Part shown: in pieces, positions 42,726 to 51,940 of the stretch | Numbering within the stretch: position 1 is the first letter of the stretch | How the letters are laid out: each line of letters begins with the position of its first letter | Assembly: GCF_013111185.1 (NCBI RefSeq) | Contig: NZ_WVRE01000001.1 | Span: 1 to 64,000 of the forward strand | DNA: 64,000 nt | Direction of reading: 5' to 3' | Origin: Ruegeria sp. HKCCD7303 | Lineage (GTDB): Bacteria > Pseudomonadota > Alphaproteobacteria > Rhodobacterales > Rhodobacteraceae | The notes under the pieces: model-generated | What the model was told of the DNA's origin: nothing | The model's input: only the letters and a program-made list of their open reading frames with translations | Databases searched by the model: none | Translations under genes and position numbers: made by a program

Positions 42726-43979
42726 ATGTTTCTGAGAAAGCTAGCTACCGTAACCACTTTCGTCGGATTGATGGGTTCGGCTGCGTATGCGGCGAACTGC
42801 GGTCCCGAAGGTCAATCCATCCGAATTCTGGCCAGTGACTTCCCGGCCATCCACGCCGTTGCAGGCACCGCCGAGGAAAATTGCGCAGGTGGCGCGTCTG
42901 AGTTTTCGACAAACCACACAACCGAGGCGCGCCAGATCATGAACGCGGCCCTGACGCCGAACCCGTCTGAATACACATCGGTTATTCTGGCCAACTCGAC
43001 GCTGACTCAGCTGATGAATGACGGCCTTGTGCGTCCGCTGAATGATCTGGTTGAAAAATACGGCGAAAACATCTCGCCGAACTTGCTGATCACCATCGAT
43101 GGCAATGTCATGGCTGTGGCCTTTATGGCCAACTCGCAGCATCTGTTCTCGCGGACCGACATTCTCGAGCAGGCCGGCTTTGAGGGTATTCCAGCGACTT
43201 ATGAGGAAGTCCTTGAGGCCGCCGAGATGATCCGTGCCGCCGGTATCATGGAACATCCGATCGTGATGAACCTGAGCGCCGGTGACGGTGGCTGGAACCT
43301 CGCCGAGGTGTTCAACATGATCTACCTTGGCCATGGTGGAGAGTTCTTTGAACCGGGCACTGCCGAGCCTGCGATCAACAACGAAAAAGGTCTGGCTACG
43401 CTTGAAGTTATGAAGGCGCTTGCTGGATATGCGCATCCCGACCACCTGACCCATGCCTCGAACGAAACCCAAGGCCTGTGGGAAGCTGGTCAGGCCGCAC
43501 TTGGTGTCATGTGGGGCTCGCGCGGTGCGCCGATCCTGGATGACGAGGGTTCCTCGGAAGAAGTGACGTCGAACACGGTTCTGTCCGCGGCGCCGACCGT
43601 TGGCGGTGGTTCGATCCCGGCTGCAACGCTGTGGTGGGACGGAATCTCGATCGCGTCCAACGTATCAGACGAAGAAGCTGAAGCCACCTTTGCGGCATTG
43701 GTCAGCGCTCTGACACCGGAGATGGTGGCGGCAAACAACGATGATGCCGTCTGGCTGCTGAATGGCTATCAGCCTGGCCCAGCCGCTGCTGGTGTTTCGG
43801 CGACGGCGCAGGGCGGTGCCAAACCGTATCCGATGATCCCGCAGATCGGCATTCTGCATGCCGCGCTTGGCAAGGAATTGTCTGACTTCCTGAAGGGCGA
43901 CGAGTCCGCTGAACAGGCGCTCGCTGATGTTGAGGCGTCTTACCGGACGTCCGCCAAAGAGGCTGGCTTCCTCCAGTAA
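42726..43979 (+). CDS. ABC importer substrate-binding protein (family 1)
   Basis: 417 residues with a signal peptide (MFLRKLATVTTFVGLMGSAAYA). The mature part shows the solute-binding family 1 layout: SIRILASDFPAIHAVAG, then MNDGLVRPLNDLVEKYG, VMAVAFMANSQHLFSRTDILEQAG, GQAALGVMWGSRGAPIL and ATLWWDGISIASN. Binds a sugar, polyol or related compound in the periplasm and hands it to the permeases. GGGAG stands 7 bases before ATG 42726. A strong hairpin follows the gene, consistent with higher expression of the binding protein than of the permeases. Confidence 0.9.
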   Translation: MFLRKLATVTTFVGLMGSAAYAANCGPEGQSIRILASDFPAIHAVAGTAEENCAGGASEFSTNHTTEARQIMNAALTPNPSEYTSVILANSTLTQLMNDGLVRPLNDLVEKYGENISPNLLITIDGNVMAVAFMANSQHLFSRTDILEQAGFEGIPATYEEVLEAAEMIRAAGIMEHPIVMNLSAGDGGWNLAEVFNMIYLGHGGEFFEPGTAEPAINNEKGLATLEVMKALAGYAHPDHLTHASNETQGLWEAGQAALGVMWGSRGAPILDDEGSSEEVTSNTVLSAAPTVGGGSIPAATLWWDGISIASNVSDEEAEATFAALVSALTPEMVAANNDDAVWLLNGYQPGPAAAGVSATAQGGAKPYPMIPQIGILHAALGKELSDFLKGDESAEQALADVEASYRTSAKEAGFLQ

Positions 43980-43992
43980 ATCTCCCCGACTT

Positions 43993-44024
43993 GAGGGGGC
44001 TGTCGCGGCCCCCTCTCTTTCTCG
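43993..44024 (+). terminator. Attenuator-like terminator after the binding-protein gene
   Basis: GAGGGGGC and GCCCCCTC form a perfect eight-pair stem with a seven-base loop, followed by TCTTTCTC. It lies between the binding-protein stop and the first permease start, where a partial terminator or a 3' mRNA stabiliser often sets excess binding protein. Confidence 0.6.
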
Positions 44025-44046
44025 AATTTGAATCGGGACGCATGTC

Positions 44047-45078
44047 ATGAAACACCGCACCTTCTTCTGGTTTGTTCTGCCGACATTGTCAGCGATGATT
44101 TTGTTCATCGCGCTGCCGATCGTGTCGGTGTTTATCCAGTCGCTTTTTGTCGAACACGAACAGGTTCTGGTCGTCTCGGAAAGTTGCGGTCCGTTTGGTT
44201 GCAACCCGACAACGACAGTCGATATCGAAGCGACCGAGAAGCTGCGGGAAGAACAACCGCTGGGCCGTTTCAACGGTCTGGGCACGTATTTCGACAGGTC
44301 ACACCTGGCCCTCGCCGACATTGGGGAGGCATGGGCAACTTCAGAAAGCCTGGGTGAGTTCTGGTCGAAGGTTTACAACCTGCCATTTTACAACGCTCTG
44401 ACCTTCACGCTGGCCTATACCTTCATTGTGACGCCTCTGGTCTTGGTGTTGGGTCTGGCGATTGCGGTTGGGGTCAACAACCTGCCACGCGCGTTGAAGG
44501 GCCTTGCGATCTTCATTTCCCTTTTGCCATTCCTCGTAACCCCACTGGTTGGTTCCTTGATCCTGTTCTGGATGGTCGACGGTGACGGGGTGATCGGAGC
44601 AACAATTCAACGGCTTTTCAATGATCCAACCCTAAGCCTGAAGGCGTCCACGCCGCTGATGTGGATCATGTTGATGGTTTACGGTGTCTGGCACACCCTG
44701 CCGTTCAGCTTCATTACATTCTATGCCGGGCTTCAGACCGTGCCCGAAGACACGATGGAAGCCGCGCAGATCGACGGTGCCAGCAAATGGCAAAGCATGA
44801 TCCATGTGGTCGTGCCGCATCTGATGCCGTTGGTTTCGTTTGTGACCCTTATGATGATCATGGACAACTTGCGTGTCTTTGAACCCATCGTCAGCTTCAA
44901 AGCCGAGGCCCATGCGCGCTCGCTGAGCTGGATTATCTTCAACGACCTGCGCGAAAGTGGCAATCCGCTTTATGCCTCGGCTGGAGCGACCTCGCTGATC
45001 ACCATCATCATCGTTGTCATTCTGATGATGCCGGTACTGGTGCGCACTTGGCGCGACTTCACCCGTAAATCTCACTGA
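44047..45078 (+). CDS. ABC importer permease (MalF-like)
   Basis: 343 residues with about six to seven membrane helices. It has a large periplasmic insertion after helix 1 (about 30-110, with CGPFGCNP) and the ATPase-contacting EAA loop VPEDTMEAAQIDGASKWQSMIHVVVPHLMP (about residues 233-262). Pairs with the next gene to form the transmembrane channel. It is followed after 9 bases by the second permease. Confidence 0.92.
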   Translation: MKHRTFFWFVLPTLSAMILFIALPIVSVFIQSLFVEHEQVLVVSESCGPFGCNPTTTVDIEATEKLREEQPLGRFNGLGTYFDRSHLALADIGEAWATSESLGEFWSKVYNLPFYNALTFTLAYTFIVTPLVLVLGLAIAVGVNNLPRALKGLAIFISLLPFLVTPLVGSLILFWMVDGDGVIGATIQRLFNDPTLSLKASTPLMWIMLMVYGVWHTLPFSFITFYAGLQTVPEDTMEAAQIDGASKWQSMIHVVVPHLMPLVSFVTLMMIMDNLRVFEPIVSFKAEAHARSLSWIIFNDLRESGNPLYASAGATSLITIIIVVILMMPVLVRTWRDFTRKSH

Positions 45079-45087
45079 GGACACGAC

Positions 45088-45969
45088 ATGGCGACCAAAG
45101 CACAATCCCGCATGACCCCGCTAAAGCTGTTCTCTTTTGGCTTTGTGGCCCTTTGGCTGATCATTGCTGCGTTTCCCTTTTTCTGGACCTTTTGGGGCAG
45201 CTTCAAGGTGCAAGCTGACTTCCTGTCCAAGGCCGATTGGATGAATGCACTGCGCGGCACTAACACGATCGAGCAAACCGGCAGCGCATTTACCGGTGCG
45301 GGTTACTATGGCGCGTGGATTGAAGAAGACTTCTGGTTCAACTTCAAGAACACCGGCATCGTGGTGTTTTTCACAGTAGTCATCTCGCTAACCTTCGGAA
45401 CATTGGGCGGTTACGCGTTGGCCCGTTCCGGCTTTCGCTATGCATTCTGGATCCTTATGGCCGCGCTGGTGTTCCGCGCTATGCCGCACATCACGCTGGT
45501 CTCTGGTTACCTGCTGTGGTTCTTCGAGTGGAACGTCTGGGGCATTCTGCCAACGACCATCATTGTGCTTGTGGCAATCAATCAGCCTTTCACGCTGTGG
45601 ATGCTGCATTCATTCTTCAAGAACATCCCGAAAGACATGGACGAAAGTGCCATGGTCGATGGCTGCACCCGGTTCCAGGCCTTCCGGCACGTGATCGTCC
45701 CGGTCATGTGGCCCGGCGTGATCACCACTGGCCTGTTCAGTTTCCTGCTGGCCTATAACGACTTTACCGTCGCGGTGATGCTGCTGAGCGAAGAGAATGA
45801 AACCATCATACCTGCGATCAACAGTTTCATGGGCACCACTCAGGTTGAAGGCAAGGTCATGTATGCGGTCGCCGCCGTGGTTTCGGCGACTGCCCCGCTG
45901 TTCGTCCTGATCCTGTTCTTCCAGCGCCAGATCGTCAGCGGTTTGACCGCCGGAGCCGTAAAGGGCTGA
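45088..45969 (+). CDS. ABC importer permease (MalG-like)
   Basis: 293 residues, about six membrane helices. The EAA loop is IPKDMDESAMVDGCTRFQAFRHVIVPVMWPG (about residues 186-216), and the C-terminal helix ends FFQRQIVSGLTAGAVKG, typical of MalG-like subunits. The loop has Cys-Thr-Arg where Ala-Ser is usual, which does not affect the assignment. It is followed after two bases by a SnoaL gene, showing the importer and SnoaL proteins are one operon. Confidence 0.92.
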   Translation: MATKAQSRMTPLKLFSFGFVALWLIIAAFPFFWTFWGSFKVQADFLSKADWMNALRGTNTIEQTGSAFTGAGYYGAWIEEDFWFNFKNTGIVVFFTVVISLTFGTLGGYALARSGFRYAFWILMAALVFRAMPHITLVSGYLLWFFEWNVWGILPTTIIVLVAINQPFTLWMLHSFFKNIPKDMDESAMVDGCTRFQAFRHVIVPVMWPGVITTGLFSFLLAYNDFTVAVMLLSEENETIIPAINSFMGTTQVEGKVMYAVAAVVSATAPLFVLILFFQRQIVSGLTAGAVKG

Positions 45970-45971
45970 TC

Positions 45972-46994
45972 ATGGAGACGATTCACGATCAGAACAAGGT
46001 CCTCTTACAGCCATTGCGGGCTGCGTTTAGGGCCGGCGATCCGCAAAGGATGCAGCAGGAAATCCTGCGGATTTTCGCGCCTAACGCGAGGATCCGACTT
46101 GGCTACCCGTTCAACGAAATAACAGGCCCTCAGGAACTGTGGAGCCGTGTTTATCGCCCGCTTCTGGTTGCTATGCCCGATCTGGAACGCCGAGATTTCA
46201 TTGTCATGGCAGGCCCGCGTTGGGGTGGCTCCGCCGGTGGTAGCTGGGTCGGCTTGGGCGGTAACTTTGTTGGCACGTTGCACGCGAAATGGCTGGGTAT
46301 CCCAGCGACTGGCCAGCCTGTTTTCATGCGCTACCACGAATATCTGCGCGTCGAAGACGGGCAAGTCGTCGAGATGGAAGGTCTATGGGACATTCCTCAA
46401 GTTATGCTTCAGGCTGGCGTTTGGCCCATGGCTCCACAGTTGGGTGTCGAATGGATGTGCCCCGGACCGGCGGATGGGCAGGGCGTGGTGACTGCGCCAA
46501 ATGACAAGGCGATGACTGATGCGTCAGTACACCTCGTTTGGGACATGCTGCATGACCTGAAGCAAGGCGATGCGACGTCCCCGGGTCGTGGTCTTGGTGG
46601 GTATTGGAGCGACAATGCCTATTGGTTTGGCCCAACCGGGTTGGGCACAGCACGCGGTCACGCAGGAATTCGGAACAGAATCTTTAGAGGCTTTCGGCAG
46701 GGACTGTCAGACAATACGCGCCATTTAGAAGATGGGGTGTTTTTCGGTGACCGCAATCTGGTGGCCTTCACCGGTTGGCCATCTGGCACCGCCACTCACT
46801 CCGGAGACGGGTTCCTCGGGCTTGCCCCGACGGGTCGTCGGGTCACGCCATGCAGTCTGGATTTCTGGCGCATCGAGAATGATCTGGTTCAAGAATGTTG
46901 GGTCATGGTCGATATGATTGATCTTTACCGACAGCTGGGTGTGGACGTGTTCGCCCGTATGGCCGCCCTAAGCGATATGAAGGAAGCGGCATGA
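45972..46994 (+). CDS. SnoaL-like protein, two domains
   Basis: 340 residues, two NTF2-like halves. First: AKWLGIPATGQPVFMRYHEYLRVEDGQVVEMEGLWDIPQVMLQAGVWPMAP (about 100-150). Second: DGFLGLAPTGRRVTPCSLDFWRIENDLVQECWVMVDMIDLYRQLGVDVFARM (about 278-330). It is clearly paralogous to the proteins at 40425 and 49088. AAAGGG lies eight bases before ATG 45972. The importer context suggests it works on the imported compound or an early product; the reaction is unknown. Confidence 0.82.
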   Translation: METIHDQNKVLLQPLRAAFRAGDPQRMQQEILRIFAPNARIRLGYPFNEITGPQELWSRVYRPLLVAMPDLERRDFIVMAGPRWGGSAGGSWVGLGGNFVGTLHAKWLGIPATGQPVFMRYHEYLRVEDGQVVEMEGLWDIPQVMLQAGVWPMAPQLGVEWMCPGPADGQGVVTAPNDKAMTDASVHLVWDMLHDLKQGDATSPGRGLGGYWSDNAYWFGPTGLGTARGHAGIRNRIFRGFRQGLSDNTRHLEDGVFFGDRNLVAFTGWPSGTATHSGDGFLGLAPTGRRVTPCSLDFWRIENDLVQECWVMVDMIDLYRQLGVDVFARMAALSDMKEAA

Positions 46995-47126
46995 GCTCGG
47001 TTGCAAGAAATAGTTTTGTTGCGCGTCACCCAGCGCTCAACCGGATGCCGAGGGATTTTTTGTCGGCGCGCTAACCGCGCGGTTCACATCAGAAGATTCC
47101 TCACGCACCTAAAAAGGAAGAGACAC

Positions 47127-47657
47127 ATGAAGTGCTCCCGCCCCGAACAGGCCGTGCTGACCAAAGACACGGACATGAGCAAAACCGACGAGACCCGCGC
47201 CGTGATCGAGGGGATGGTCGATGGTTTGAACGACCACCGCATCGACGATATAGGCGAGTTCTTTTCGGAAGGGTTCCGCTGGCTGGGCAACCAGGGCTGC
47301 GGCACCAAAACCGGGTTGAAAGAGTTTCAGGAAAACTGGCAACGCCCGTTTCAGGCGGCGTTCTCAGACAAGACCTGCATCGACGAGGCCCGGCTTTACA
47401 TGGGCGAATGGGCTGCGGCCTTCGGCCGACAGGAGGCGACGCATTCGGGCGAATTTCTGGGCATCGCCCCGACCGGCAAGCGGGTCGAAATCCGATACAT
47501 GGATTTCTGGAAAGTCGTCGACGGCAAAATCGTCGACAACTGGGTGAACGTCGATTTTGCCCATGTCGCCGCACAGCTTGGCGTTGATCTGTTCAATGGT
47601 GAAGGCTGGGAAACATTTGACCGGGGAGAGAAAACTCCGCCCCGCCCCGACAATTGA
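47127..47657 (+). CDS. SnoaL-like protein, single domain
   Basis: 176 residues, one NTF2-like domain (about 20-150) ending in [50 protein letters not shown], which matches the second half of its two-domain paralogues. AAGGAAG lies six bases before ATG 47127. ATG 47175 (MSKTDE) is an alternative with poorer signal. It overlaps no neighbour and is followed after 11 bases by the dehydrogenase. Confidence 0.8.
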   Translation: MKCSRPEQAVLTKDTDMSKTDETRAVIEGMVDGLNDHRIDDIGEFFSEGFRWLGNQGCGTKTGLKEFQENWQRPFQAAFSDKTCIDEARLYMGEWAAAFGRQEATHSGEFLGIAPTGKRVEIRYMDFWKVVDGKIVDNWVNVDFAHVAAQLGVDLFNGEGWETFDRGEKTPPRPDN

Positions 47658-47668
47658 GGATTAGGACA

Positions 47669-49009
47669 ATGGCAATCGAATATCTGAAACGCGGCAAACC
47701 CGAGGCCGACCGGGCCGAAGACGATGCCAAGACCCGTACCGTCGTCGAGGCGACGCTGAAAGATATCGAAATCCGCGGTGACATCGCAGTGCGCGAGTTG
47801 TCGGAGAAATTCGACAACTACTCGCCTGAGAGTTTCCGCCTGAGCCAACGGCAGATCGACGACCTGATCGCGTCGTTGACTGAACGCGAGCTGGCCGACA
47901 TCAAGTTCGCTCAGAAGCAGGTGATTAACTTCGCTCAGGCGCAACGCGACTCGATGTTGGATATCGAGCTTGAAACTCTGCCCGGTGTGATCCTGGGTCA
48001 CAAGAATATCCCGGTGCAGTCCGTGGGCTGCTACGTGCCGGGCGGCAAGTTCCCGATGGTTGCCTCGGCGCATATGTCAGTGGCAACGGCGAAGGTTGCG
48101 GGCGTTCCCAGGATTATCGCATGCACACCACCTTTTCAGGGTAAACCAAACGCGGCGGTGATCGCGGCCATGCATCTGGGCGGCGCGCATGAAATCTATG
48201 TCATGGGCGGTATTCAGGCGATTGGCGCAATGGCGATAGGGACCCAGACCATCGACCCTGTTCACATGCTGGTGGGACCAGGTAATGCCTTTGTGGCCGA
48301 AGCCAAGCGCCAGTTGTTTGGCCGCGTCGGCATTGACCTTTTCGCGGGTCCGACAGAGACAATGGTCATCGCCGATGAAACCGCAGCCGATGCCGAGCTC
48401 TGTGCGACTGATCTGCTTGGACAGGCCGAACATGGTTATAACAGCCCATGTGTCCTGATCACCAACTCGCGCAAGCTGGCTGAGGAAACACTCGTCGAAA
48501 TCGACCGTATCCTCGGTATCCTACCCACCGCCAGCACAGCCAAAGTCAGTTGGGAGGAATATGGCGAGATCATCGTCTGCGATACCTATGAGGAAATGCT
48601 GCAATTGGCGGATGACATCGCGTCCGAGCACGTTCAGGTGATGACAGACCGCGACGATTGGTTCCTGGAAAACATGACCTGCTACGGCGCGTTGTTCCTT
48701 GGGCCACGCACCAACGTGGCCAACGGCGACAAGGTGATCGGCACCAACCACACCCTGCCAACCAAAAAAGCCGGTCGCTATACAGGTGGGCTCTGGGTCG
48801 GCAAGTTCATGAAAACGCACAGCTATCAGAAAGTCATCACTGACGAGGCTGCGGCGATGATCGGCGAATACGGCTCGCGCCTGTGTATGCTGGAGGGCTT
48901 TGTTGGCCATGCCGAGCAATGCAACATCCGAGTTCGCCGTTATGGGGGCATTAACGTGCCCTACGGTGAAGGCGCGGCTTATCGCGAGGCCGCCGAGGCG
49001 TCTTCGTGA
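47669..49009 (+). CDS. HpsN-like dehydrogenase (histidinol dehydrogenase family)
   Basis: 446 residues of the histidinol dehydrogenase fold. Zinc and catalytic residues of the family are retained: [10 protein letters not shown] (Gln and His ligands), IASEHVQVM (Glu-His pair), [14 protein letters not shown] (Asp ligand) and EGFVGHAEQ (His ligand). The opening [10 protein letters not shown] and overall pattern resemble sulfopropanediol 3-dehydrogenase HpsN rather than biosynthetic HisD, and no histidine gene is near. It would oxidise an alcohol to an acid in two NAD-dependent steps. The catabolic neighbours suggest a polyol-type substrate other than, or in addition to, dihydroxypropanesulfonate. 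Confidence 0.82.
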   Translation: MAIEYLKRGKPEADRAEDDAKTRTVVEATLKDIEIRGDIAVRELSEKFDNYSPESFRLSQRQIDDLIASLTERELADIKFAQKQVINFAQAQRDSMLDIELETLPGVILGHKNIPVQSVGCYVPGGKFPMVASAHMSVATAKVAGVPRIIACTPPFQGKPNAAVIAAMHLGGAHEIYVMGGIQAIGAMAIGTQTIDPVHMLVGPGNAFVAEAKRQLFGRVGIDLFAGPTETMVIADETAADAELCATDLLGQAEHGYNSPCVLITNSRKLAEETLVEIDRILGILPTASTAKVSWEEYGEIIVCDTYEEMLQLADDIASEHVQVMTDRDDWFLENMTCYGALFLGPRTNVANGDKVIGTNHTLPTKKAGRYTGGLWVGKFMKTHSYQKVITDEAAAMIGEYGSRLCMLEGFVGHAEQCNIRVRRYGGINVPYGEGAAYREAAEASS

Positions 49010-49087
49010 CCGCCAGGTAACCGCCACAGAACATGCGCCCGGGATCGACCAGGCGTTACGGATTTTGAAAGAGAAGCAGATAACACA

Positions 49088-50152
49088 ATGCGAGATGTCG
49101 CAATGGACACACATTCTACTCACAAGGCTCTGATCGCGCCCTTGCGCGAAGCCATGTACAACTTTGACGAAACCGGCGTTCGGGCCGCTTTGGGCGCTGT
49201 GGTTGCGCCTGACGCCGTCATCCACATGCCGCATCCGTTCGGTGACCTGACCGGCCCGCAGGAGCTCTACGATACCTGCTATGCGCCGCTGCTGACATCC
49301 ATGCCTGATCTGGAACGTCGCGACTGGATCGTGATGGGTGGACCCACGGAACATGGCAATGATTGGATCGGCTGTGGTGGCCACTACGTTGGTACTTTCG
49401 TTGCCCCCTGGCTGGACATCCCACCGACCGGGCACCTGACCCATATGCGGTTCCACGAATTCTACCGCTTCGAAAATGGCAAGGTTGTCGAGATCCAGAC
49501 GCTTTGGGACATTCCCGAAGTGATGATGCAGGCGAAGGCCTGGCCGATGGCCCCATCACTGGGATTGGAGTTCTGCATTCCCGGCCCGGTGACACTGGAC
49601 GGGATCGTGCCCGGACCGTGGGATGAGGCGACATCACAGGCCTCGTGCAACCATATCGTCGACATGCTGAACCACCTGAAGAAACACCCCAGTCAGGGTG
49701 GGCCCGAAGTAATGGAGATGGAAAAGTTCTGGCACCCGCGCATGAACTGGTATGGCCCTGCCGGGATCGGAACCGGGCGCGGCATCTCGGGCTTCCGCAA
49801 CTGGCACCAGATACCCTTTCTGAACGGCATGCCCGACCGCGGTAAATTCGTTGATGAAATCACCTATCACTTCTTTGGCGATGGCGACTATGCAGCTGTG
49901 ACCGGCTGGCCCGACATGATCCAGACTGTCACCCACGATGGCTGGATGGGCATTGCACCCTCTGGCAAGCGGATCACCATGCGTAGCCTTGATTTCTGGC
50001 GGCTCGAAGGTGGTTTGATCCGCGAGAACTGGGTCATGGTCGATCTGCTGGACGCATACCGCCAACTGGGCGTAGATGTCTTTGCCCGCCTGCGTGAGTT
50101 CAACAAGGCACGCGTTCCGGGCACAATTGCGTTCCCGGTCGGCGAGGTCTGA
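49088..50152 (+). CDS. SnoaL-like protein, two domains
   Basis: 354 residues, paralogue of the protein at 45972: shares PHPFGDLTGPQELYDTCYAPLLTSMPDLERRDWIVMGGP in the first half (the equivalent there is TGPQELWSRVYRPLL and PDLERRDFIVMAGP), PPTGHLTHMRFHEFYRFENGKVVEI, and DGWMGIAPSGKRITMRSLDFWRLEGGLIRENWVMVDLLDAYRQLGVDVFARL near the end. ATG 49088 is used; ATG 49103 would match the start of the paralogue better but lacks a ribosome binding site. It is followed after one base by the SDR gene. Confidence 0.82.
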   Translation: MRDVAMDTHSTHKALIAPLREAMYNFDETGVRAALGAVVAPDAVIHMPHPFGDLTGPQELYDTCYAPLLTSMPDLERRDWIVMGGPTEHGNDWIGCGGHYVGTFVAPWLDIPPTGHLTHMRFHEFYRFENGKVVEIQTLWDIPEVMMQAKAWPMAPSLGLEFCIPGPVTLDGIVPGPWDEATSQASCNHIVDMLNHLKKHPSQGGPEVMEMEKFWHPRMNWYGPAGIGTGRGISGFRNWHQIPFLNGMPDRGKFVDEITYHFFGDGDYAAVTGWPDMIQTVTHDGWMGIAPSGKRITMRSLDFWRLEGGLIRENWVMVDLLDAYRQLGVDVFARLREFNKARVPGTIAFPVGEV

Positions 50153-50153
50153 T

Positions 50154-50921
50154 ATGCCCCAATTCCCCAGCACTCCCAGTTTCAAACTACGCGGCAAGCG
50201 CGCGCTGGTTGCCGGAGCCTCGTCCGGCATCGGCATGGCCTGCGCTGTGGCGCTGGCGGAACATGGTGCTGAGGTCACTCTGGCGGCGCGCCGTACTGGC
50301 GCGCTGCAGCAAATTGCAAAGGACATGTCGGCTCGGGGGTGGTTGGCAGAGGTTCTGGAACTGGATGTGTCGGACGTGGCAGCAACTTCTGAAGCCGTGG
50401 CGCAGAGCGGGCCCTTTGATATTCTGCTGAACTCGGCCGGGCTTGCCCGCCATAGCAAGGCCGTGGACACGCAGCCGGAAGATTTTGATGCCGTGATGGG
50501 CGTCAATGTCAAAGGTGCCTATTTCCTGACCCAGGCCGTCGCCAAGGGCCTGCTCGATGCTGGCCGCTCCGGTTCGTTGATCAATATCTCCAGTCAGATG
50601 GGCCATGTCGGCGGCCGCGAACGCGCCGTTTACTGCGCGTCGAAATTCGCCGTTGAAGGGTTCTCCAAGGCGATGGCGTTAGAGTTCGGGCCCGCGAAAA
50701 TCCGGGTCAACACGATCTGCCCAACTTTTATCCTGACGGACCTGACGCGCGCGACCTTCGATGACCCGGACAAACGCGCCTGGATTTTGGACAAGATCAA
50801 ACTGGGTCGCCCCGGTGAAATCGAAGACATCATGGGGGCTGTGGTCTATCTCGCTTCAGACGCCTCAGCGCTTGTGACCGGGACTGCGATGATGATTGAC
50901 GGTGGGTGGACAGCAGACTGA
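50154..50921 (+). CDS. Short-chain dehydrogenase/reductase
   Basis: 255 residues, classical SDR: cofactor motif VAGASSGIGMA, LAARRTG (basic residues that could favour NADP), LNSAG, catalytic Ser in INISSQMG and YCASK (YxxxK), and the C-terminal TGTAMMIDGGWTAD. Probably oxidises or reduces a hydroxyl group in the degradation route of the imported compound. Its stop overlaps the LacI start (TGATG). Confidence 0.9.
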   Translation: MPQFPSTPSFKLRGKRALVAGASSGIGMACAVALAEHGAEVTLAARRTGALQQIAKDMSARGWLAEVLELDVSDVAATSEAVAQSGPFDILLNSAGLARHSKAVDTQPEDFDAVMGVNVKGAYFLTQAVAKGLLDAGRSGSLINISSQMGHVGGRERAVYCASKFAVEGFSKAMALEFGPAKIRVNTICPTFILTDLTRATFDDPDKRAWILDKIKLGRPGEIEDIMGAVVYLASDASALVTGTAMMIDGGWTAD

Positions 50922-51940
50922 TGCCTGGGCAAAAGATCACATCCTTGGACGTTGCCCGTTTGGCTGGGGTCAGTCAATCTGCGGTCAGCCGGGTGTTTAC
51001 GCCCGGCGCATCCGCGTCGAAGAAAACAGCTGAGAAAGTGCGCAAGGCGGCGGACGAGCTGGGGTACCGACCCAACGTACTGGCCCGCGCAGTTGTTTCT
51101 GGAAAAAGCCGGATCATTGGTTTGGTCGTGGCGTATCTGAACAACCAGTTCTACCCCGAAGCCCTGGAAAAGCTGACGAACGCGCTGCAGGAACGTGGCT
51201 ATCACGTGCTGGTCTTTATGGCATCGAACTCGGCGCAGAACATCGACAAGGTGGTCGAGGAAATCCTTGATTTCCAAGTGGATGGGATCATTGCCGCGTC
51301 GGTTGCATTGTCGTCTGATCTGTCTGATCGGTGTCAGGCAGCCGGTATTCCGGTGGTGCTGTTCAACCGGGCTCAGGACGATCCGGGGATGTCAGCGGTT
51401 TCGTCTGACAATATTGCCGGAGGCCGTAAGGTGGCTGATTTTCTTCTGGCAGGCGGTCATAAGAAAATCGGGTACATTGCGGGCTGGGAAGGGGCCTCGA
51501 CCCAACGGGACCGCGAAGCAGGATTTTTAGCTGCGTTGAACAAAGCGGGCGTCGCGTTGTACGCGCGCGGGGTTGGTGACTTTTCCAGCGAAAAGTCGCG
51601 CGAGGCGACCCTCGAGATGTTTGCCTCTGATCCGCCTGACGCCGTGTTTGTCGCCAATGATCATATGGCGATTGCGGTAATGGATACTCTGAGGTTTGAG
51701 TTGGGGCTGCACGTGCCCAATGATGTTTCTGTCGTTGGATATGATGACGTGGCCGTGGCTGCATGGCCCACCTATGACCTGACCACTGTGAGGCAACCCG
51801 CCAACCGTATGGTCGCCGAAACCGTGGACATTTTACTGAGCAAAATCGAAGGCCCGGACGTCGGTCCGCGCCGGTTAGAGATTGACGGACCGCTAATTGT
51901 TCGCGGCTCTGCCCGCATACCTGAAGGATGGAAGACATGA
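50921..51940 (+). CDS. LacI-family transcriptional regulator
   Basis: 339 residues. N-terminal HTH TSLDVARLAGVSQSAVSRVFTPGASASKKTAEKVRKAADELGYRPN with the hinge-type NVLARAVVSGKSRIIGLVV, followed by a periplasmic-binding-like sensor domain (FPVVLFNRAQDD-type region and SVVGYDDVAVAAWPTYDLTTVRQP). It is translationally coupled to the SDR and to the next SnoaL gene, so it is embedded in the operon it likely controls through the two operators at 41488-41559. Effector probably the imported compound or a product. Confidence 0.9.
   Translation: MPGQKITSLDVARLAGVSQSAVSRVFTPGASASKKTAEKVRKAADELGYRPNVLARAVVSGKSRIIGLVVAYLNNQFYPEALEKLTNALQERGYHVLVFMASNSAQNIDKVVEEILDFQVDGIIAASVALSSDLSDRCQAAGIPVVLFNRAQDDPGMSAVSSDNIAGGRKVADFLLAGGHKKIGYIAGWEGASTQRDREAGFLAALNKAGVALYARGVGDFSSEKSREATLEMFASDPPDAVFVANDHMAIAVMDTLRFELGLHVPNDVSVVGYDDVAVAAWPTYDLTTVRQPANRMVAETVDILLSKIEGPDVGPRRLEIDGPLIVRGSARIPEGWKT

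Noticed and set aside
42741..43472. 243-codon open frame on the minus strand
   Set aside because: Antisense to the binding-protein gene, which has a signal peptide and family motifs.
47669..49009. Histidine-biosynthetic HisD
   Set aside because: No other his genes near, and the N-terminus and context fit HpsN-type catabolic enzymes better.
48521..49456. 311-codon open frame on the minus strand
   Set aside because: Antisense to the HpsN-like gene and the next SnoaL gene, both supported by motifs.
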